The notes beneath the pieces are model-generated. The model did not search any database and was not told where the DNA came from. It saw only the letters and a list, made by a program, of their open reading frames with translations. Positions 7,710-17,003 of a stretch of 64,000 nucleotides of DNA are shown piece by piece (the stretch's first letter is position 1; each line of letters opens with the position of its first letter). Origin of the DNA: an uncultured Lachnospiraceae bacterium (lineage in GTDB: Bacteria > Bacillota > Clostridia > Lachnospirales > Lachnospiraceae); contig CACWJQ010000006.1 in assembly GCA_902761225.1 (NCBI GenBank), positions 1 to 64,000 on the forward strand. Reading direction: 5' to 3'. The position numbers and the translations under genes were made by a program.

Positions 7710-8705
7710 TCAGTTCCCGAGAATAAGGGACATCACGCTCTTCTGATGAGCATAGAGTGTGTCCGTATCCGGTGTTCCCATTACACATGATATATACGGA
7801 TTGCCGGCAGGATCCCTGCACAGAACAATAAGGCAGTGACCTGCTCCGCCGGTAGTTCCGGTCTTTCCTCCGATGACAGTGATGCCTGACGGAGGATTTA
7901 CATCTTTATCGGTCCTGATGAACAGGTCCGTGGATCTCACGGTCCTCTCAACGGCTTTTCCCTGGGCATCATAATATACCGTGGAATATTCGGGGCTCGA
8001 TACTATCTCAATGAATTTATCGTATTTGATACATGCACTGAGGATCAGATAGAGGTCATATGCGGTGGTCATATGGTCATCTGCATCCAGTCCGTGAGCA
8101 TTGGAAAAATGTGTATTCGTAGCACCAAGTTCCCTTGCTTTTTCATTCATCATGTCACAGAAGCCGCTCAGGCTCCCCGCAACATGTACGGCAATGGCAT
8201 TTGAGATATCATTGGCAGAGTACATGAGCATAAAGTGAAGCGCCTGATCCATGGTCATGGTATCTCCCACTTTTCCGGGAAGCACCTGCTCATCGTATCT
8301 GAATCCGGTAACCTCATCACCCAGAACCAGTTTTTCATCCATGGAACAGTTTTCCAATGCCAGAAGTGCCGTCATAAGCTTTGTGGTGGATGCCGGATGA
8401 ATGGGTCTGTGTGCGTTAACTGCAGCCATCGGCGAAGCATGATTAACATCAACGAGAAGGACGGCCTCTATATTATTGGCCATCTCAAGACCCGGCACGG
8501 GAATGTCTCCGGTGACAACGCACAGATCCTTCGCAAAGGAATCTGCCTTCAGATCTGCCGTATATCCTCTTCCCGCAACCTCAGATGAAAGCACGGACGA
8601 AGCATAGGGTGCGGCGATGGTGCTTCCGCATCCTGATAAGAGCAGCGCAAATAAAGTCAGAAGACATATTATCTTAACTTTGGAAATTCCGCCCAAACGG
8701 ATCAT
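7710..8705 (-). CDS. dacA: D-alanyl-D-alanine carboxypeptidase lipoprotein (S11 family)
   Basis: A 331-residue low-molecular-weight penicillin-binding protein that trims the terminal D-Ala of peptidoglycan stem peptides. The N terminus is a lipoprotein signal with lipobox LSGC (C26), so the protein is probably lipid-anchored; this differs from the common DacA form anchored by a C-terminal amphipathic helix, which is absent here. The active-site triad is complete: SxxK S106-K109 (STTK), SxN S163-N165 (SAN) and KTG K281-G283. Its ATG overlaps the mgsA stop (ATGA). It is the last gene of the cell-shape cluster. Confidence 0.9.
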   Translation of the reverse strand: MIRLGGISKVKIICLLTLFALLLSGCGSTIAAPYASSVLSSEVAGRGYTADLKADSFAKDLCVVTGDIPVPGLEMANNIEAVLLVDVNHASPMAAVNAHRPIHPASTTKLMTALLALENCSMDEKLVLGDEVTGFRYDEQVLPGKVGDTMTMDQALHFMLMYSANDISNAIAVHVAGSLSGFCDMMNEKARELGATNTHFSNAHGLDADDHMTTAYDLYLILSACIKYDKFIEIVSSPEYSTVYYDAQGKAVERTVRSTDLFIRTDKDVNPPSGITVIGGKTGTTGGAGHCLIVLCRDPAGNPYISCVMGTPDTDTLYAHQKSVMSLILGN

Positions 8706-9097
8706 TTATACATTTCTCTCCATTCAAGATCCCCTCTGTCAAGGGATTTGATAAGAAGCTCCGCACTTGCAAGATTAGTGGCAAGCGGAATATTGTGAAG
8801 ATCACAGTCCCTGAAAACGTTCTCCACATTGGGTTCATGTACCGTGACATTGATCGGATCACGCAAAAAGATGACCAGATCTATAAGATTCTGTTCTATC
8901 TGTGCGGCAAGCTGCTGTTCGCCGCCGAGATGACCAGCAAGAAATTTATGAATAGTGAGGTTGGTGACCTCCTCTATCAGTCTTCCGGTAGTACCTGTAG
9001 CATACAGATCGTGCTTGGAAAGGATCCCCCTGTATGCCACACAGAAATTCTGCATGAGCTTCTTTTTTGAATCATGTGCTATAAGTGCAATGTTCAT
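8702..9097 (-). CDS. mgsA: Methylglyoxal synthase
   Basis: A 131-residue enzyme converting dihydroxyacetone phosphate to methylglyoxal and phosphate, a glycolytic overflow bypass. Recognised by IALIAHDSKKK at the start, the phosphate-binding ATGTTGRLI, GGEQQLAAQI and VIFLRDPINVTVHEPNV with the catalytic aspartate region. It follows rodA by 41 bases; rodA-mgsA adjacency recurs in Clostridia. Length and ends match the family. Confidence 0.96.
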   Translation of the reverse strand: MNIALIAHDSKKKLMQNFCVAYRGILSKHDLYATGTTGRLIEEVTNLTIHKFLAGHLGGEQQLAAQIEQNLIDLVIFLRDPINVTVHEPNVENVFRDCDLHNIPLATNLASAELLIKSLDRGDLEWREMYK

Positions 9098-9138
9098 TCC
9101 CCGAATACGGCCCCTTTCATTAAAATGTCGGATCTGCC

Positions 9139-10305
9139 CTATAAATCCTTATAGGCAGTTCCAAATGTGAAATCATCCAGCGGATTAACCGAATGTTTCA
9201 CCTGAAGCCTTACGTTCAGGACCACCCCAAGTCCCGAATAAAGCGTCACAAGCGATGTAAGTCCGTAACTTACGAATGGCAGCGGTATGCCGGTGTTCGG
9301 AAGCAGGAATGTGGCAACTCCTATGTTCATGAACCCCTGCATCCCTATAAACGTTCCCATACCGGCACATATTATGGCCCCTGCAGTATCCGAAGCCCTA
9401 ATGCCGACGGACAGACATCCCAGCGATATAAGGAAAAGCAGTATTATGACTACCGCAGATCCCCTGAAACCGAACTCCTCACCTATAACGGCAAATATGA
9501 AGTCCGTTTCAGCTTCCGAAATGAAGTTACTGTTCTTAACCGAAGTGATCTCGTTATTCTTATAGCCCTTCCCCTCGAGCATTCCCGAACCTATGGCAGT
9601 GATGGAATTGTTCTGCTGGTAAGCAATATTGGGATAATCCTCAGGATAGAGGTATCCGTATATTCTGTTCAGCTGGTATTCCTCAAGAGCCTCATTATCG
9701 GGATTAAGAATATAACTGATAAGAACAGCCCCAAGCGGCACGGCGATGAGCAACATGATAAGTATGATCCTCTTCTTGATCCCGCCGGCAAAAATAATAG
9801 CACCGAAGATAAAGATAAGAACCAGACTCGTAGACAGATCGGGCTGCTTGTATACAAGGAAAAACGGTACCATAAACAGTCCCACGCATATCAAAAGAAG
9901 ATGCAGACTGCCTATTTTTTCCCTGTATTTCATAATAAACGAGGCAAAAAATAAAATCAACAGCAACTTGGCCAGCTCGGAGGGCTGGAACCTTATGCCT
10001 CCTATCCTGAACCATCTCTGAGCGTTGTTGGTGGTCTCACCGCCGAAGATAACGAAGAATAAGACCAATAACGTGAATGCATATATCGGTATCCAGAATT
10101 TCAGGATAAAGTGATAATCAATGAGCGAGATCACTATCATAAAGACAGTACCCACTATGATACCGCCGATCTGCTTCTTCACATTATCTGCGCCGGCTTC
10201 ACCCATGGCGGAGCTTATGGCAAAGACGCCGATAACGGACAGGGCCAGGGTAAACAGTATTAACTTGAAATCATAGTCCCTCAGCCTGTAATTTCTTAGA
10301 TTCAT
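9139..10305 (-). CDS. rodA: RodA/FtsW-family SEDS peptidoglycan glycosyltransferase
   Basis: A 388-residue polytopic membrane protein that polymerises lipid II glycan chains with its partner class B PBP. Landmarks are RFQPSELAKLLLILFFA, YKQPDLSTSLVLI and the C-terminal PNTGIPLPFVSYGLTSLV, which contains the conserved SEDS loop. ATG at 10305 is chosen: it has GGAG at good spacing and gives the family N terminus MNLRNYRLRDYDFKL. The start lies 35 bases inside the end of minC. Placement with mreBCD and a PBP2 argues for RodA (elongation) rather than FtsW. Confidence 0.93.
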   Translation of the reverse strand: MNLRNYRLRDYDFKLILFTLALSVIGVFAISSAMGEAGADNVKKQIGGIIVGTVFMIVISLIDYHFILKFWIPIYAFTLLVLFFVIFGGETTNNAQRWFRIGGIRFQPSELAKLLLILFFASFIMKYREKIGSLHLLLICVGLFMVPFFLVYKQPDLSTSLVLIFIFGAIIFAGGIKKRIILIMLLIAVPLGAVLISYILNPDNEALEEYQLNRIYGYLYPEDYPNIAYQQNNSITAIGSGMLEGKGYKNNEITSVKNSNFISEAETDFIFAVIGEEFGFRGSAVVIILLFLISLGCLSVGIRASDTAGAIICAGMGTFIGMQGFMNIGVATFLLPNTGIPLPFVSYGLTSLVTLYSGLGVVLNVRLQVKHSVNPLDDFTFGTAYKDL

Positions 10306-10972
10306 AAATCTTCTCCATAACAACCCTGCTAAGAGGGCCTATGGTTATCTCACCGTTTACTACCCTTGCAACCTTCGGAGAGCTCTTAAGTACCGCAGAC
10401 CATACAGGCTCAGTTTCGGGAGCATAAACGAACTCACCTATCGCAAGCCCTTCCGCCTCCATCTCTATGGCACAGATAAATGCAGAATCATCCCCATAGG
10501 AGCCGGCGCTCGCTTTACCGTAAAGTCCTCCGAGAACTATGATATTACCCTTGCTGCGTATCTCGCTTCCGGGATTTACATCTCCGAAAATGATAATGCT
10601 GTCATCAACCTCGATGACCTGTTTATCCATGACGCTTCCGTACATTATACGGCACTTATCTTCATCATCAAGCCTGTGATCAAGGATCTCCCCTATCTTC
10701 CGGATATGCTCCTGGTCATCCTCATTTTTTCCGACGATGCATGCGATATCCGCGTCACAGTTGAGCCCTACCGTCTCAATGATGAGTTTTTCCTCTCTTT
10801 CGGAAAGGTTTCTTCCGTCAATATCCAGGATAACGCTTCCTGTTCCGAGGAATTTGCGTGATTCATTGAACTTTTCACCAACACAGTCAAGAACCTCGTC
10901 AAAGTCCATATCAGGATCCAGGATGAGCTTCATTGCACCGTTATAACTTTTTAATATTGCACCCTGTTTCAT
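10271..10972 (-). CDS. minC: Septum site-determining protein MinC
   Basis: A 233-residue inhibitor of FtsZ assembly. The C-terminal beta-helix (MinC_C) is clear: GDVNPGSEIRSKGNIIVLGG followed by LYGKASAGSYGDDSAFICA. The N-terminal half is the more variable FtsZ-contacting domain. In related Clostridia minC is commonly followed by minD and minE before rodA; here rodA overlaps the 3' end of minC directly, so minDE are missing from this position. Without MinD, MinC would lack its usual membrane recruiter unless minD is elsewhere. Confidence 0.92.
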   Translation of the reverse strand: MKQGAILKSYNGAMKLILDPDMDFDEVLDCVGEKFNESRKFLGTGSVILDIDGRNLSEREEKLIIETVGLNCDADIACIVGKNEDDQEHIRKIGEILDHRLDDEDKCRIMYGSVMDKQVIEVDDSIIIFGDVNPGSEIRSKGNIIVLGGLYGKASAGSYGDDSAFICAIEMEAEGLAIGEFVYAPETEPVWSAVLKSSPKVARVVNGEITIGPLSRVVMEKIYESKKLQAEGL

Positions 10973-10975
10973 AGA

Positions 10976-13843
10976 TCAATCTCTCGTTTCTATCGTCTGG
11001 TATGCGGACTGCTCCACCTCGGGCTCCACATGGTAATATGCCTGAAGACATTCATGTGCAAGCTGCGCGGCATAATCCGAATAGAATCCAAAGGGAATAC
11101 GCACACTGAGTGCCACATCCGGCTGTCCTCTCGCCGGTGCAAAGGCAATGTAGAGCGCGTGGTCAGGCTTTGACCTTGACTGCTGCGCTGTTCCCGTCTT
11201 ACCTGCAACGCTGACGGGGATATCGCCGAAGTAAGGCTTTGCTTCAACACCGTCCACCATACCGCCTATTATGGCATTCCACTGATAATCCTCCATGGTC
11301 ACGGTGTTATATACTACAGGTTCATACTGCCATACTGTCCTTCCGTATGAATCCTGTACATGGTCAAGGAGCGTAAGGTCATAAGTGGTTCCGCCATTTG
11401 CTATCGAAGACACATATCTGGCAAGCTGTGAAGTGGTGAATGCATTGGTTCCCTGTCCAATGTATGAACGGACCGAGTCAAGATCGGATACATCCGGCTC
11501 ATATTCCGAGATCTCTATTCCCGACTTCTGTGTAAGTCCGTACATATCCGCATATCTGTACAGGTAATCAAGACCCGCCTTATCGTCATATATACCGCCC
11601 AGCGTAGCGAATCTGTATCCCACATGGAAGAAATACAGGTTACACGAATCCCTTATTGCCGTCCTTACCGTTTCATTACCGTGAACGGCAGTACACTTAG
11701 GTGAAGGATCTACTTCAGTGAAGATACCCGAACAGTTAAAAAGCGTAGAGGGAGTTATCACTCCTTCACAGAGTCCGGCCGTTGCGGATACTATCTTGAA
11801 GGTGGAACCGGGCGCGGATTTATACTGTGTCGCAAAATTAAGAAGTGGTGATGAATCATCATTGATCAGTTTATTGTAGTATGCGGCATCCACGGAATTG
11901 GCCATAAGGTTGTTATCATATCCGGGATATGATACGAGAGCCAGTACCTGTCCGTTGTTGGGATTCGTCATTACAACCGATCCGTTACAGGGCTCAAGTG
12001 CAAGCTGTGCCGGAGTGATGTCCAGATTGGATATCCTGTTCATCATGAAATTATAAGCGGATAATGTACCCGCATTAAGTCTGTTCATGTCCCCTGCAGG
12101 AATACCTATGGCATCCTGTTCATAGAGAAGCCTGCAGACCATATATCCTGAGATCTTATCGTTCAGGATCATATACTTGTAGAACCTGACCTGGTATTCC
12201 TTATCCGAATCACAGAGCTGGAAGATCCTTGTAATAAGCGCATCGAAGATTTCGGATGAATCGGCATATCTGGAATCAAGTTCAAGCTTTGAGATATCAA
12301 CCCATCCCATTGCTATCGCATGCTCAAGCAATTCTCCCAGTGAAACATTTCCCTCACTGTTCCACTCCTTATAAAGGCTGTCATTCTCGTCAATCTCAGA
12401 GCCCATTATGACACCGTCAGAGATCAGAAGCTTAAGGATGTAATACTGATAGACCTGATATTCATCACTGAGCTTTTCGTAGGGAGTCCTGGTGGTCCTT
12501 ATCCCCTGTTCGAGAGCCATATATGCGGTTTCCCTGTACTGCAGAAATCTGTTATATACTTCCCTTTCCGTTTCCTGGGCATCCTCTGCCGCAAAATGGG
12601 AAATATCCAGCACACTGTTCCTGAATACGGCATAGTATACATCGGCTATGGGAATGGTCTTGACAGAGTCCGTAGTCTTTACGGCATATTTTGCATTCTG
12701 GATCTTCTGGGTGAGGATATAAGCGAGCTTTCTTTCGGTTATATCGTAGAGTTCCATGGTCAGATCCATATCTATGGACAGATACACATCCTGTCCTCTT
12801 ACAGCATCCTTATGCTCAAGCACGGACAGAACCTTACCCGTATTATCAACCATGACCTTCTCGTAGCCCTTGGTTCCCTGGAGGGTTGTCTCCATATAGC
12901 TCTCAATACCGGATTTTCCCACAACGTCCTCGAAGGTATATGTACCCTGGGCTGCGCCTTCATCTATCATCCTCTGGTTGAGAAGTTCTATCTCTTCCGA
13001 GGATATCCTTCCGGTATATCCGAGGATATGTGCAAAATACTGGCTGTTTACATATCTTCTGATGGTGTCTTCCTGTATGGTAACTCCGGGGAGAACATCG
13101 GAGTTCTCCATTATGAGCGCAACAGTCTCTTTGGATACATCCGTAGCCACAGTTGTACCGATATACTTACGATATGAGGTAAGGCTCATGGCATATCTGA
13201 TGGATACTATCTCAAGCCATTCCTTGTTGGTATATCCCTTGCCCTCTATAAATTCGGACTTCCTGTCTTCCGGATCTATATTATCACCTACAGCGAATCT
13301 GTATCCCCTTCCGGAATTCCTGCTCAGGTAGATCATTACCTGTACCGGTGTGGAGGATCTCTCCTCTTCCGTAAGATCGTTCACATCCATATGGTCGTAT
13401 ACGTCCGCAAGGAATCTCCTGAGCTGCGTTCCGGAAACGGTGTACATGAACTCACCGTCTTCATCCAGTGCGATCCTGAAATCCGAATCTATACTGTCAC
13501 CGTTCTTCTCAATGAATTTTACAAGATTAAAGATAAGCTCATTGAGCTTTCTGTCCTTGCCTGCCCCGGTCTCAAATGTATCCTCTATATTGATCGAATA
13601 TGCAAGTTCATTGTAGGCAAGAAGGTTTCCGTTACGGTCGTAGATATTGCCTCTTGTGGGCATGATATCCCTTATCTTCTCCTGTTCAAGCACGAAGTTA
13701 TCCAGATATTCCTGACCATGGATTATCTGAAGGGAAAAGCATCTGTAAAGAAGCACACCGCAAAGACATATCATGATCATATATATGATCGTGATACGGC
13801 TGGTAAAGATGCTTATTATCCTTTCCCTTAATCCGTCAAACAT
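10976..13843 (-). CDS. mrdA: Penicillin-binding protein 2 (class B, elongasome transpeptidase), long form
   Basis: A 955-residue class B PBP that cross-links peptidoglycan with RodA. It has one N-terminal transmembrane helix, a PBP dimerisation region starting at IMPTRGNIYDRNGNLLAYN, and the transpeptidase domain with SxxK (APGSTFK, S680-K683), SxN (SCN) and KTG (GKTGTAQQS). About 230 extra residues (roughly 376-606), largely helical and Tyr/Glu rich, interrupt the region between the pedestal and the transpeptidase domain, making it half as long again as usual PBP2. The start at 13843 overlaps the mreD stop; an in-frame codon at 13900 would overlap mreD more deeply and is less likely. Confidence 0.92.
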   Translation of the reverse strand: MFDGLRERIISIFTSRITIIYMIMICLCGVLLYRCFSLQIIHGQEYLDNFVLEQEKIRDIMPTRGNIYDRNGNLLAYNELAYSINIEDTFETGAGKDRKLNELIFNLVKFIEKNGDSIDSDFRIALDEDGEFMYTVSGTQLRRFLADVYDHMDVNDLTEEERSSTPVQVMIYLSRNSGRGYRFAVGDNIDPEDRKSEFIEGKGYTNKEWLEIVSIRYAMSLTSYRKYIGTTVATDVSKETVALIMENSDVLPGVTIQEDTIRRYVNSQYFAHILGYTGRISSEEIELLNQRMIDEGAAQGTYTFEDVVGKSGIESYMETTLQGTKGYEKVMVDNTGKVLSVLEHKDAVRGQDVYLSIDMDLTMELYDITERKLAYILTQKIQNAKYAVKTTDSVKTIPIADVYYAVFRNSVLDISHFAAEDAQETEREVYNRFLQYRETAYMALEQGIRTTRTPYEKLSDEYQVYQYYILKLLISDGVIMGSEIDENDSLYKEWNSEGNVSLGELLEHAIAMGWVDISKLELDSRYADSSEIFDALITRIFQLCDSDKEYQVRFYKYMILNDKISGYMVCRLLYEQDAIGIPAGDMNRLNAGTLSAYNFMMNRISNLDITPAQLALEPCNGSVVMTNPNNGQVLALVSYPGYDNNLMANSVDAAYYNKLINDDSSPLLNFATQYKSAPGSTFKIVSATAGLCEGVITPSTLFNCSGIFTEVDPSPKCTAVHGNETVRTAIRDSCNLYFFHVGYRFATLGGIYDDKAGLDYLYRYADMYGLTQKSGIEISEYEPDVSDLDSVRSYIGQGTNAFTTSQLARYVSSIANGGTTYDLTLLDHVQDSYGRTVWQYEPVVYNTVTMEDYQWNAIIGGMVDGVEAKPYFGDIPVSVAGKTGTAQQSRSKPDHALYIAFAPARGQPDVALSVRIPFGFYSDYAAQLAHECLQAYYHVEPEVEQSAYQTIETRD

Positions 13844-14360
13844 CCTGCTTCTCTCTTTCCTTTCTGATGCGGTAACGCTTAAAAAGGGTATCAGTCCCAA
13901 GCAGCAGCGGATACACCACCAGAGACACCAGGAGTGTATATAGCACTTCGGGAAGTATCACACCGGTCAGATAATGTGCGATCCCGAGTCTGCCTCTCAG
14001 AAGAAAAGCGATTATATAATACATAAGCCCGTAGGACACATCACTGAGAGTTATGAGTATAAGGGGAAGCCTGATATCCTCCGCATAGAACAGATCACAG
14101 AAGCCTCCGCTTATATATGCTATCAGCATGATGATGAGAGCATTTGTCCCGAGCATAGGACTGAAGAATATATCCATGAGAAGACCGCAGAAAAAGCCGC
14201 ATATGGCCCCGGTCTTTTCACCATAGAAAAAGCCGTATACACATGCGATGAGCACCATAAAATTGGGAACAATATCTCCAAGCTTCAAATTTGTGAAAAC
14301 ACAGGACTGAAGCAGAAAAAAGAACGGTATTGAAATTGCTACTAATATTCTCTGGATCAT
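13836..14360 (-). CDS. mreD: Rod shape-determining protein MreD
   Basis: A 174-residue integral membrane protein with five or six hydrophobic segments, typical of MreD, including the conserved core CGFFCGLLMDIFFSPMLGTNAL. It helps assemble the Rod complex with MreC, PBP2 and RodA. It overlaps mreC upstream (ATGA) and the PBP2 gene downstream, so it is translated within the mre operon. Confidence 0.9.
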   Translation of the reverse strand: MIQRILVAISIPFFFLLQSCVFTNLKLGDIVPNFMVLIACVYGFFYGEKTGAICGFFCGLLMDIFFSPMLGTNALIIMLIAYISGGFCDLFYAEDIRLPLILITLSDVSYGLMYYIIAFLLRGRLGIAHYLTGVILPEVLYTLLVSLVVYPLLLGTDTLFKRYRIRKEREKQDV

Positions 14361-15226
14361 TCGTAATCGTTAATCTTCATATCAGTGATGACAAGAACCG
14401 TTTCCAGATGGTCGAAATCCGAAGCGCACGTGATGGTGCCCGATCTGGTCAGATTATTGGCATCATTTGTTACAGTATCGATATATCCGATAAGAAGTCC
14501 CGGGAGATATTTATCGCTGATATTGCTGGTCACAACCTTGGCTCCCTTTAAGACCTCTCCGTCCGGATCTGATAATTGCGAAAACCTGAGCTGCCTTGTG
14601 GCGGTAAGATCAAGATCTCCGGTGACGATAAGTGTAAGGTCCGAGGAGACCACCTGACCGCTCACATTAACTCCGTCGGATATGATGGATGTGACCCTGG
14701 CCCAGTTGGGTCCTATCTTGGTTATCCTGCCTATAAGACCGCCACCTGCTATGACATTCATATCCAGTGCCAGTCCGTCATCGGTACCCTTATCGATGAT
14801 GAACGAATCGTACCAGTTGCCGGGATCCTTGGCGATAACCCTTGCACCGACCTTGTTATAGGAGTAATAAGTCTCTGACAGTTCCAGGAGATTCTGCATC
14901 TCGATAAGTTCATATCTTTCCTGGGTGAGAATGGTATTTTCCTCGGTAAGCTGTGCGATACGCTCTCTTAATCTCTCATTTTCTTCAAGCAGAGACCTGA
15001 CGGATGCCAGCTCATCTTCTCTGTTCCTCAGCCACTCTCCCGCCCTTGATATTCCCTTTTCAAAGGGCACAAGGATAACTCCGGCGACAGAATTCACAGG
15101 CACGTCAAAAGCGTTGGTCCCGTAAGTCAGCACCATAAGAAGGATACATATAAAACTCAAAATAAGGAGGAGATATTTACCCGGCAGTGTAAATCTCTCC
15201 CCCTTTGATTTTACGATAGGACTCAT
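14357..15226 (-). CDS. mreC: Rod shape-determining protein MreC
   Basis: A 289-residue bitopic protein: a transmembrane helix at about 18-35, a coiled coil at about 70-115 rich in Glu/Leu/Arg, then the beta-barrel domain with VIAKDPGNWYDSFIIDKGTDDGL and GGGLIGRITKIGPNWARVTSIISD. MreC activates PBP2 on the outer face of the membrane. It overlaps both mreB and mreD by four bases. Confidence 0.95.
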   Translation of the reverse strand: MSPIVKSKGERFTLPGKYLLLILSFICILLMVLTYGTNAFDVPVNSVAGVILVPFEKGISRAGEWLRNREDELASVRSLLEENERLRERIAQLTEENTILTQERYELIEMQNLLELSETYYSYNKVGARVIAKDPGNWYDSFIIDKGTDDGLALDMNVIAGGGLIGRITKIGPNWARVTSIISDGVNVSGQVVSSDLTLIVTGDLDLTATRQLRFSQLSDPDGEVLKGAKVVTSNISDKYLPGLLIGYIDTVTNDANNLTRSGTITCASDFDHLETVLVITDMKINDYE

Positions 15227-16233
15227 TTACCCATGCCCTCTGCACTCTGTGCAAGCACTGCATAATCGGGATCCTGGATTATCCTTCCGAGACCGTATGC
15301 GGTGGATGTGATAGGTTCATCAGTAATGTTGACCTTAAGTCCGGTACCGTCTGCGATCCTCTCAACAAGATGGGATACCTGGCTTGCGCCTCCGGTAAGA
15401 TATATACCGTTCCTGAAGATATCGGCAGAGAGTTCCGGGGGTGTTCTCTCAAGGATAAACTTGATGTTGTCTATGATGGTCTTGTAGTTGCCTTCAAGCG
15501 AATCCACGATAAGCTTTGTGGGAATCTCTCTCTGAACGGGAAGTCCGGTTACTATGTCCCTGCCATATACAAGGGCTCCCTTTCCTTCCTTCTCCAGATC
15601 TTTAAGCTTCTTCTTGATATCCTCGGCTGTCTTGCCGCCGATCATAAGTCCGAACTCATTTCTTACGGCAGCCCTTATTGAATCATCGAACTTAAGTCCG
15701 CCTTCCTTGATGAGCTTGGAAAGAACTATTCCTCCCAGTGAAAGAACCGATATCTCGGTAGTCTCAAAGCCCACATTTACAACCAGCACGCCAACAGCAT
15801 TCTTGACATCTATTCCCATGCCGATACCGTCAGCTATCGCCATCTGTGTCACATATATCCTGTGTGCCTTGATACCCGCTTCCTTCAGAAGATCATAGAA
15901 TGCCCTCTTTTCAACATCGGTGATATCATAGGGAACCGCAATGAGGAAATCGGCACTCTTCAGTGTTCCTCCCTGGATGTCGGTGATCATATACTTCACA
16001 AGGAGCTCCACATTGCGAAGATCAGAGATGACTCCGCATGACAGAGGATATGATATCTGAATGTTGGACGGAGCCTTCTCATGCATCTCATATGCGGAAT
16101 CGCCGTATGCGAAAAATTCGGACTCATCCTTTATCGCTATCATATTCTTCTGGATAGTGATGGTGCTGTCGTTGTTATTGAATATCTTGATATGATTGGT
16201 ACCGAGATCTATACCGTATGCATTTGCTGCCAT
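15223..16233 (-). CDS. mreB: Actin-like rod shape-determining protein MreB
   Basis: A 336-residue bacterial actin that forms membrane filaments guiding Rod-complex movement. Nucleotide-binding elements are visible: phosphate-1 YGIDLGTNHIKIF, phosphate-2 VGVLVVNVGFETTEISVLSLGG and the adenosine motif NGIYLTGGASQVSHL. It could equally be called Mbl; only one copy is in the window. It sits 26 bases downstream of radC with no room for a separate promoter, and leads into mreC, mreD, PBP2, minC and rodA. Confidence 0.94.
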   Translation of the reverse strand: MAANAYGIDLGTNHIKIFNNNDSTITIQKNMIAIKDESEFFAYGDSAYEMHEKAPSNIQISYPLSCGVISDLRNVELLVKYMITDIQGGTLKSADFLIAVPYDITDVEKRAFYDLLKEAGIKAHRIYVTQMAIADGIGMGIDVKNAVGVLVVNVGFETTEISVLSLGGIVLSKLIKEGGLKFDDSIRAAVRNEFGLMIGGKTAEDIKKKLKDLEKEGKGALVYGRDIVTGLPVQREIPTKLIVDSLEGNYKTIIDNIKFILERTPPELSADIFRNGIYLTGGASQVSHLVERIADGTGLKVNITDEPITSTAYGLGRIIQDPDYAVLAQSAEGMGK

Positions 16234-16259
16234 TTGGATCCTTTCTGCCGGAGCGTTTC

Positions 16260-16943
16260 TTAAACGATCTCTCCGGATTCTCTGAAACTGTAATATCTGT
16301 TGTCCCCGATGATTATATGATCTATGAGCGGGATCTCTATCATCCTGCAGCTTTCATATAATTTTTCCGTAAGTGCCCTGTCATCCCCTGATGGCTTCGG
16401 ATCTCCGCTTGGATGATTATGCAGAAGCAATATATTAACCGCCTCCGCATCCAGAGCTTCCAGAAGTATCGATCTTATATGGGCAAGAGATCGGTTGACA
16501 CTGCCCTTTGAGACCTCCGATTCCCTTATGACCTGACCCTTACTGTCAATACTCAGAAGCAGGACACTCTCATTCTTGTTATGTCTGAGTCTCTCCATGT
16601 AATACTCTGCGATGGTAGACGCATTTCTCACATTAAGACCTTCCCTGTACCTGGTCTCGTGCATCCTGAGAGCGATCTCTGCAAGGCACTTAAGCTTTAC
16701 AGCCTTCACCTTACCGATCCCCGGGATCTTCTCAAGCTGTCTTACATCCGCATCGTACAGCCCCATAAATCCGCATCTGGGATACTTGCCGACCTCAAGG
16801 ACTTTCCTTGCGATCTCAAGCGCATCGCAGCCCCTGGTACCTGTCCTTATGATTATGGCAAGAAGCTCGGCATCCGTAAGTGCGGAAGGGCCGAATGCTT
16901 CGAACCTCTCATAAGGCTTTTCTTTATTACCCTGTTTGTCCAT
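16260..16943 (-). CDS. radC: RadC-family JAB-domain protein
   Basis: A 227-residue protein with an N-terminal helix-hairpin-helix region (KIPGIGKVKAVKLKCLAEIA) and a JAB/MPN metal-binding domain with the signature LLHNHPSGDPKPSGDD. The family role is unresolved; the old DNA-repair name comes from a mutation later mapped elsewhere. radC immediately upstream of mreB is a widespread Bacillota arrangement. Confidence 0.93.
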   Translation of the reverse strand: MDKQGNKEKPYERFEAFGPSALTDAELLAIIIRTGTRGCDALEIARKVLEVGKYPRCGFMGLYDADVRQLEKIPGIGKVKAVKLKCLAEIALRMHETRYREGLNVRNASTIAEYYMERLRHNKNESVLLLSIDSKGQVIRESEVSKGSVNRSLAHIRSILLEALDAEAVNILLLHNHPSGDPKPSGDDRALTEKLYESCRMIEIPLIDHIIIGDNRYYSFRESGEIV

Positions 16944-17003
16944 ATACGCCTTCTTTCCCCTTCTCCGGGACGACAGACGTACAAGCCCACAATCCTGTTT
17001 ATT

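Noticed and set aside
9193..9954. 253-codon plus-strand open frame opposite rodA
   Set aside because: Antisense shadow of a conserved membrane protein; low-complexity basic translation and no start signals.
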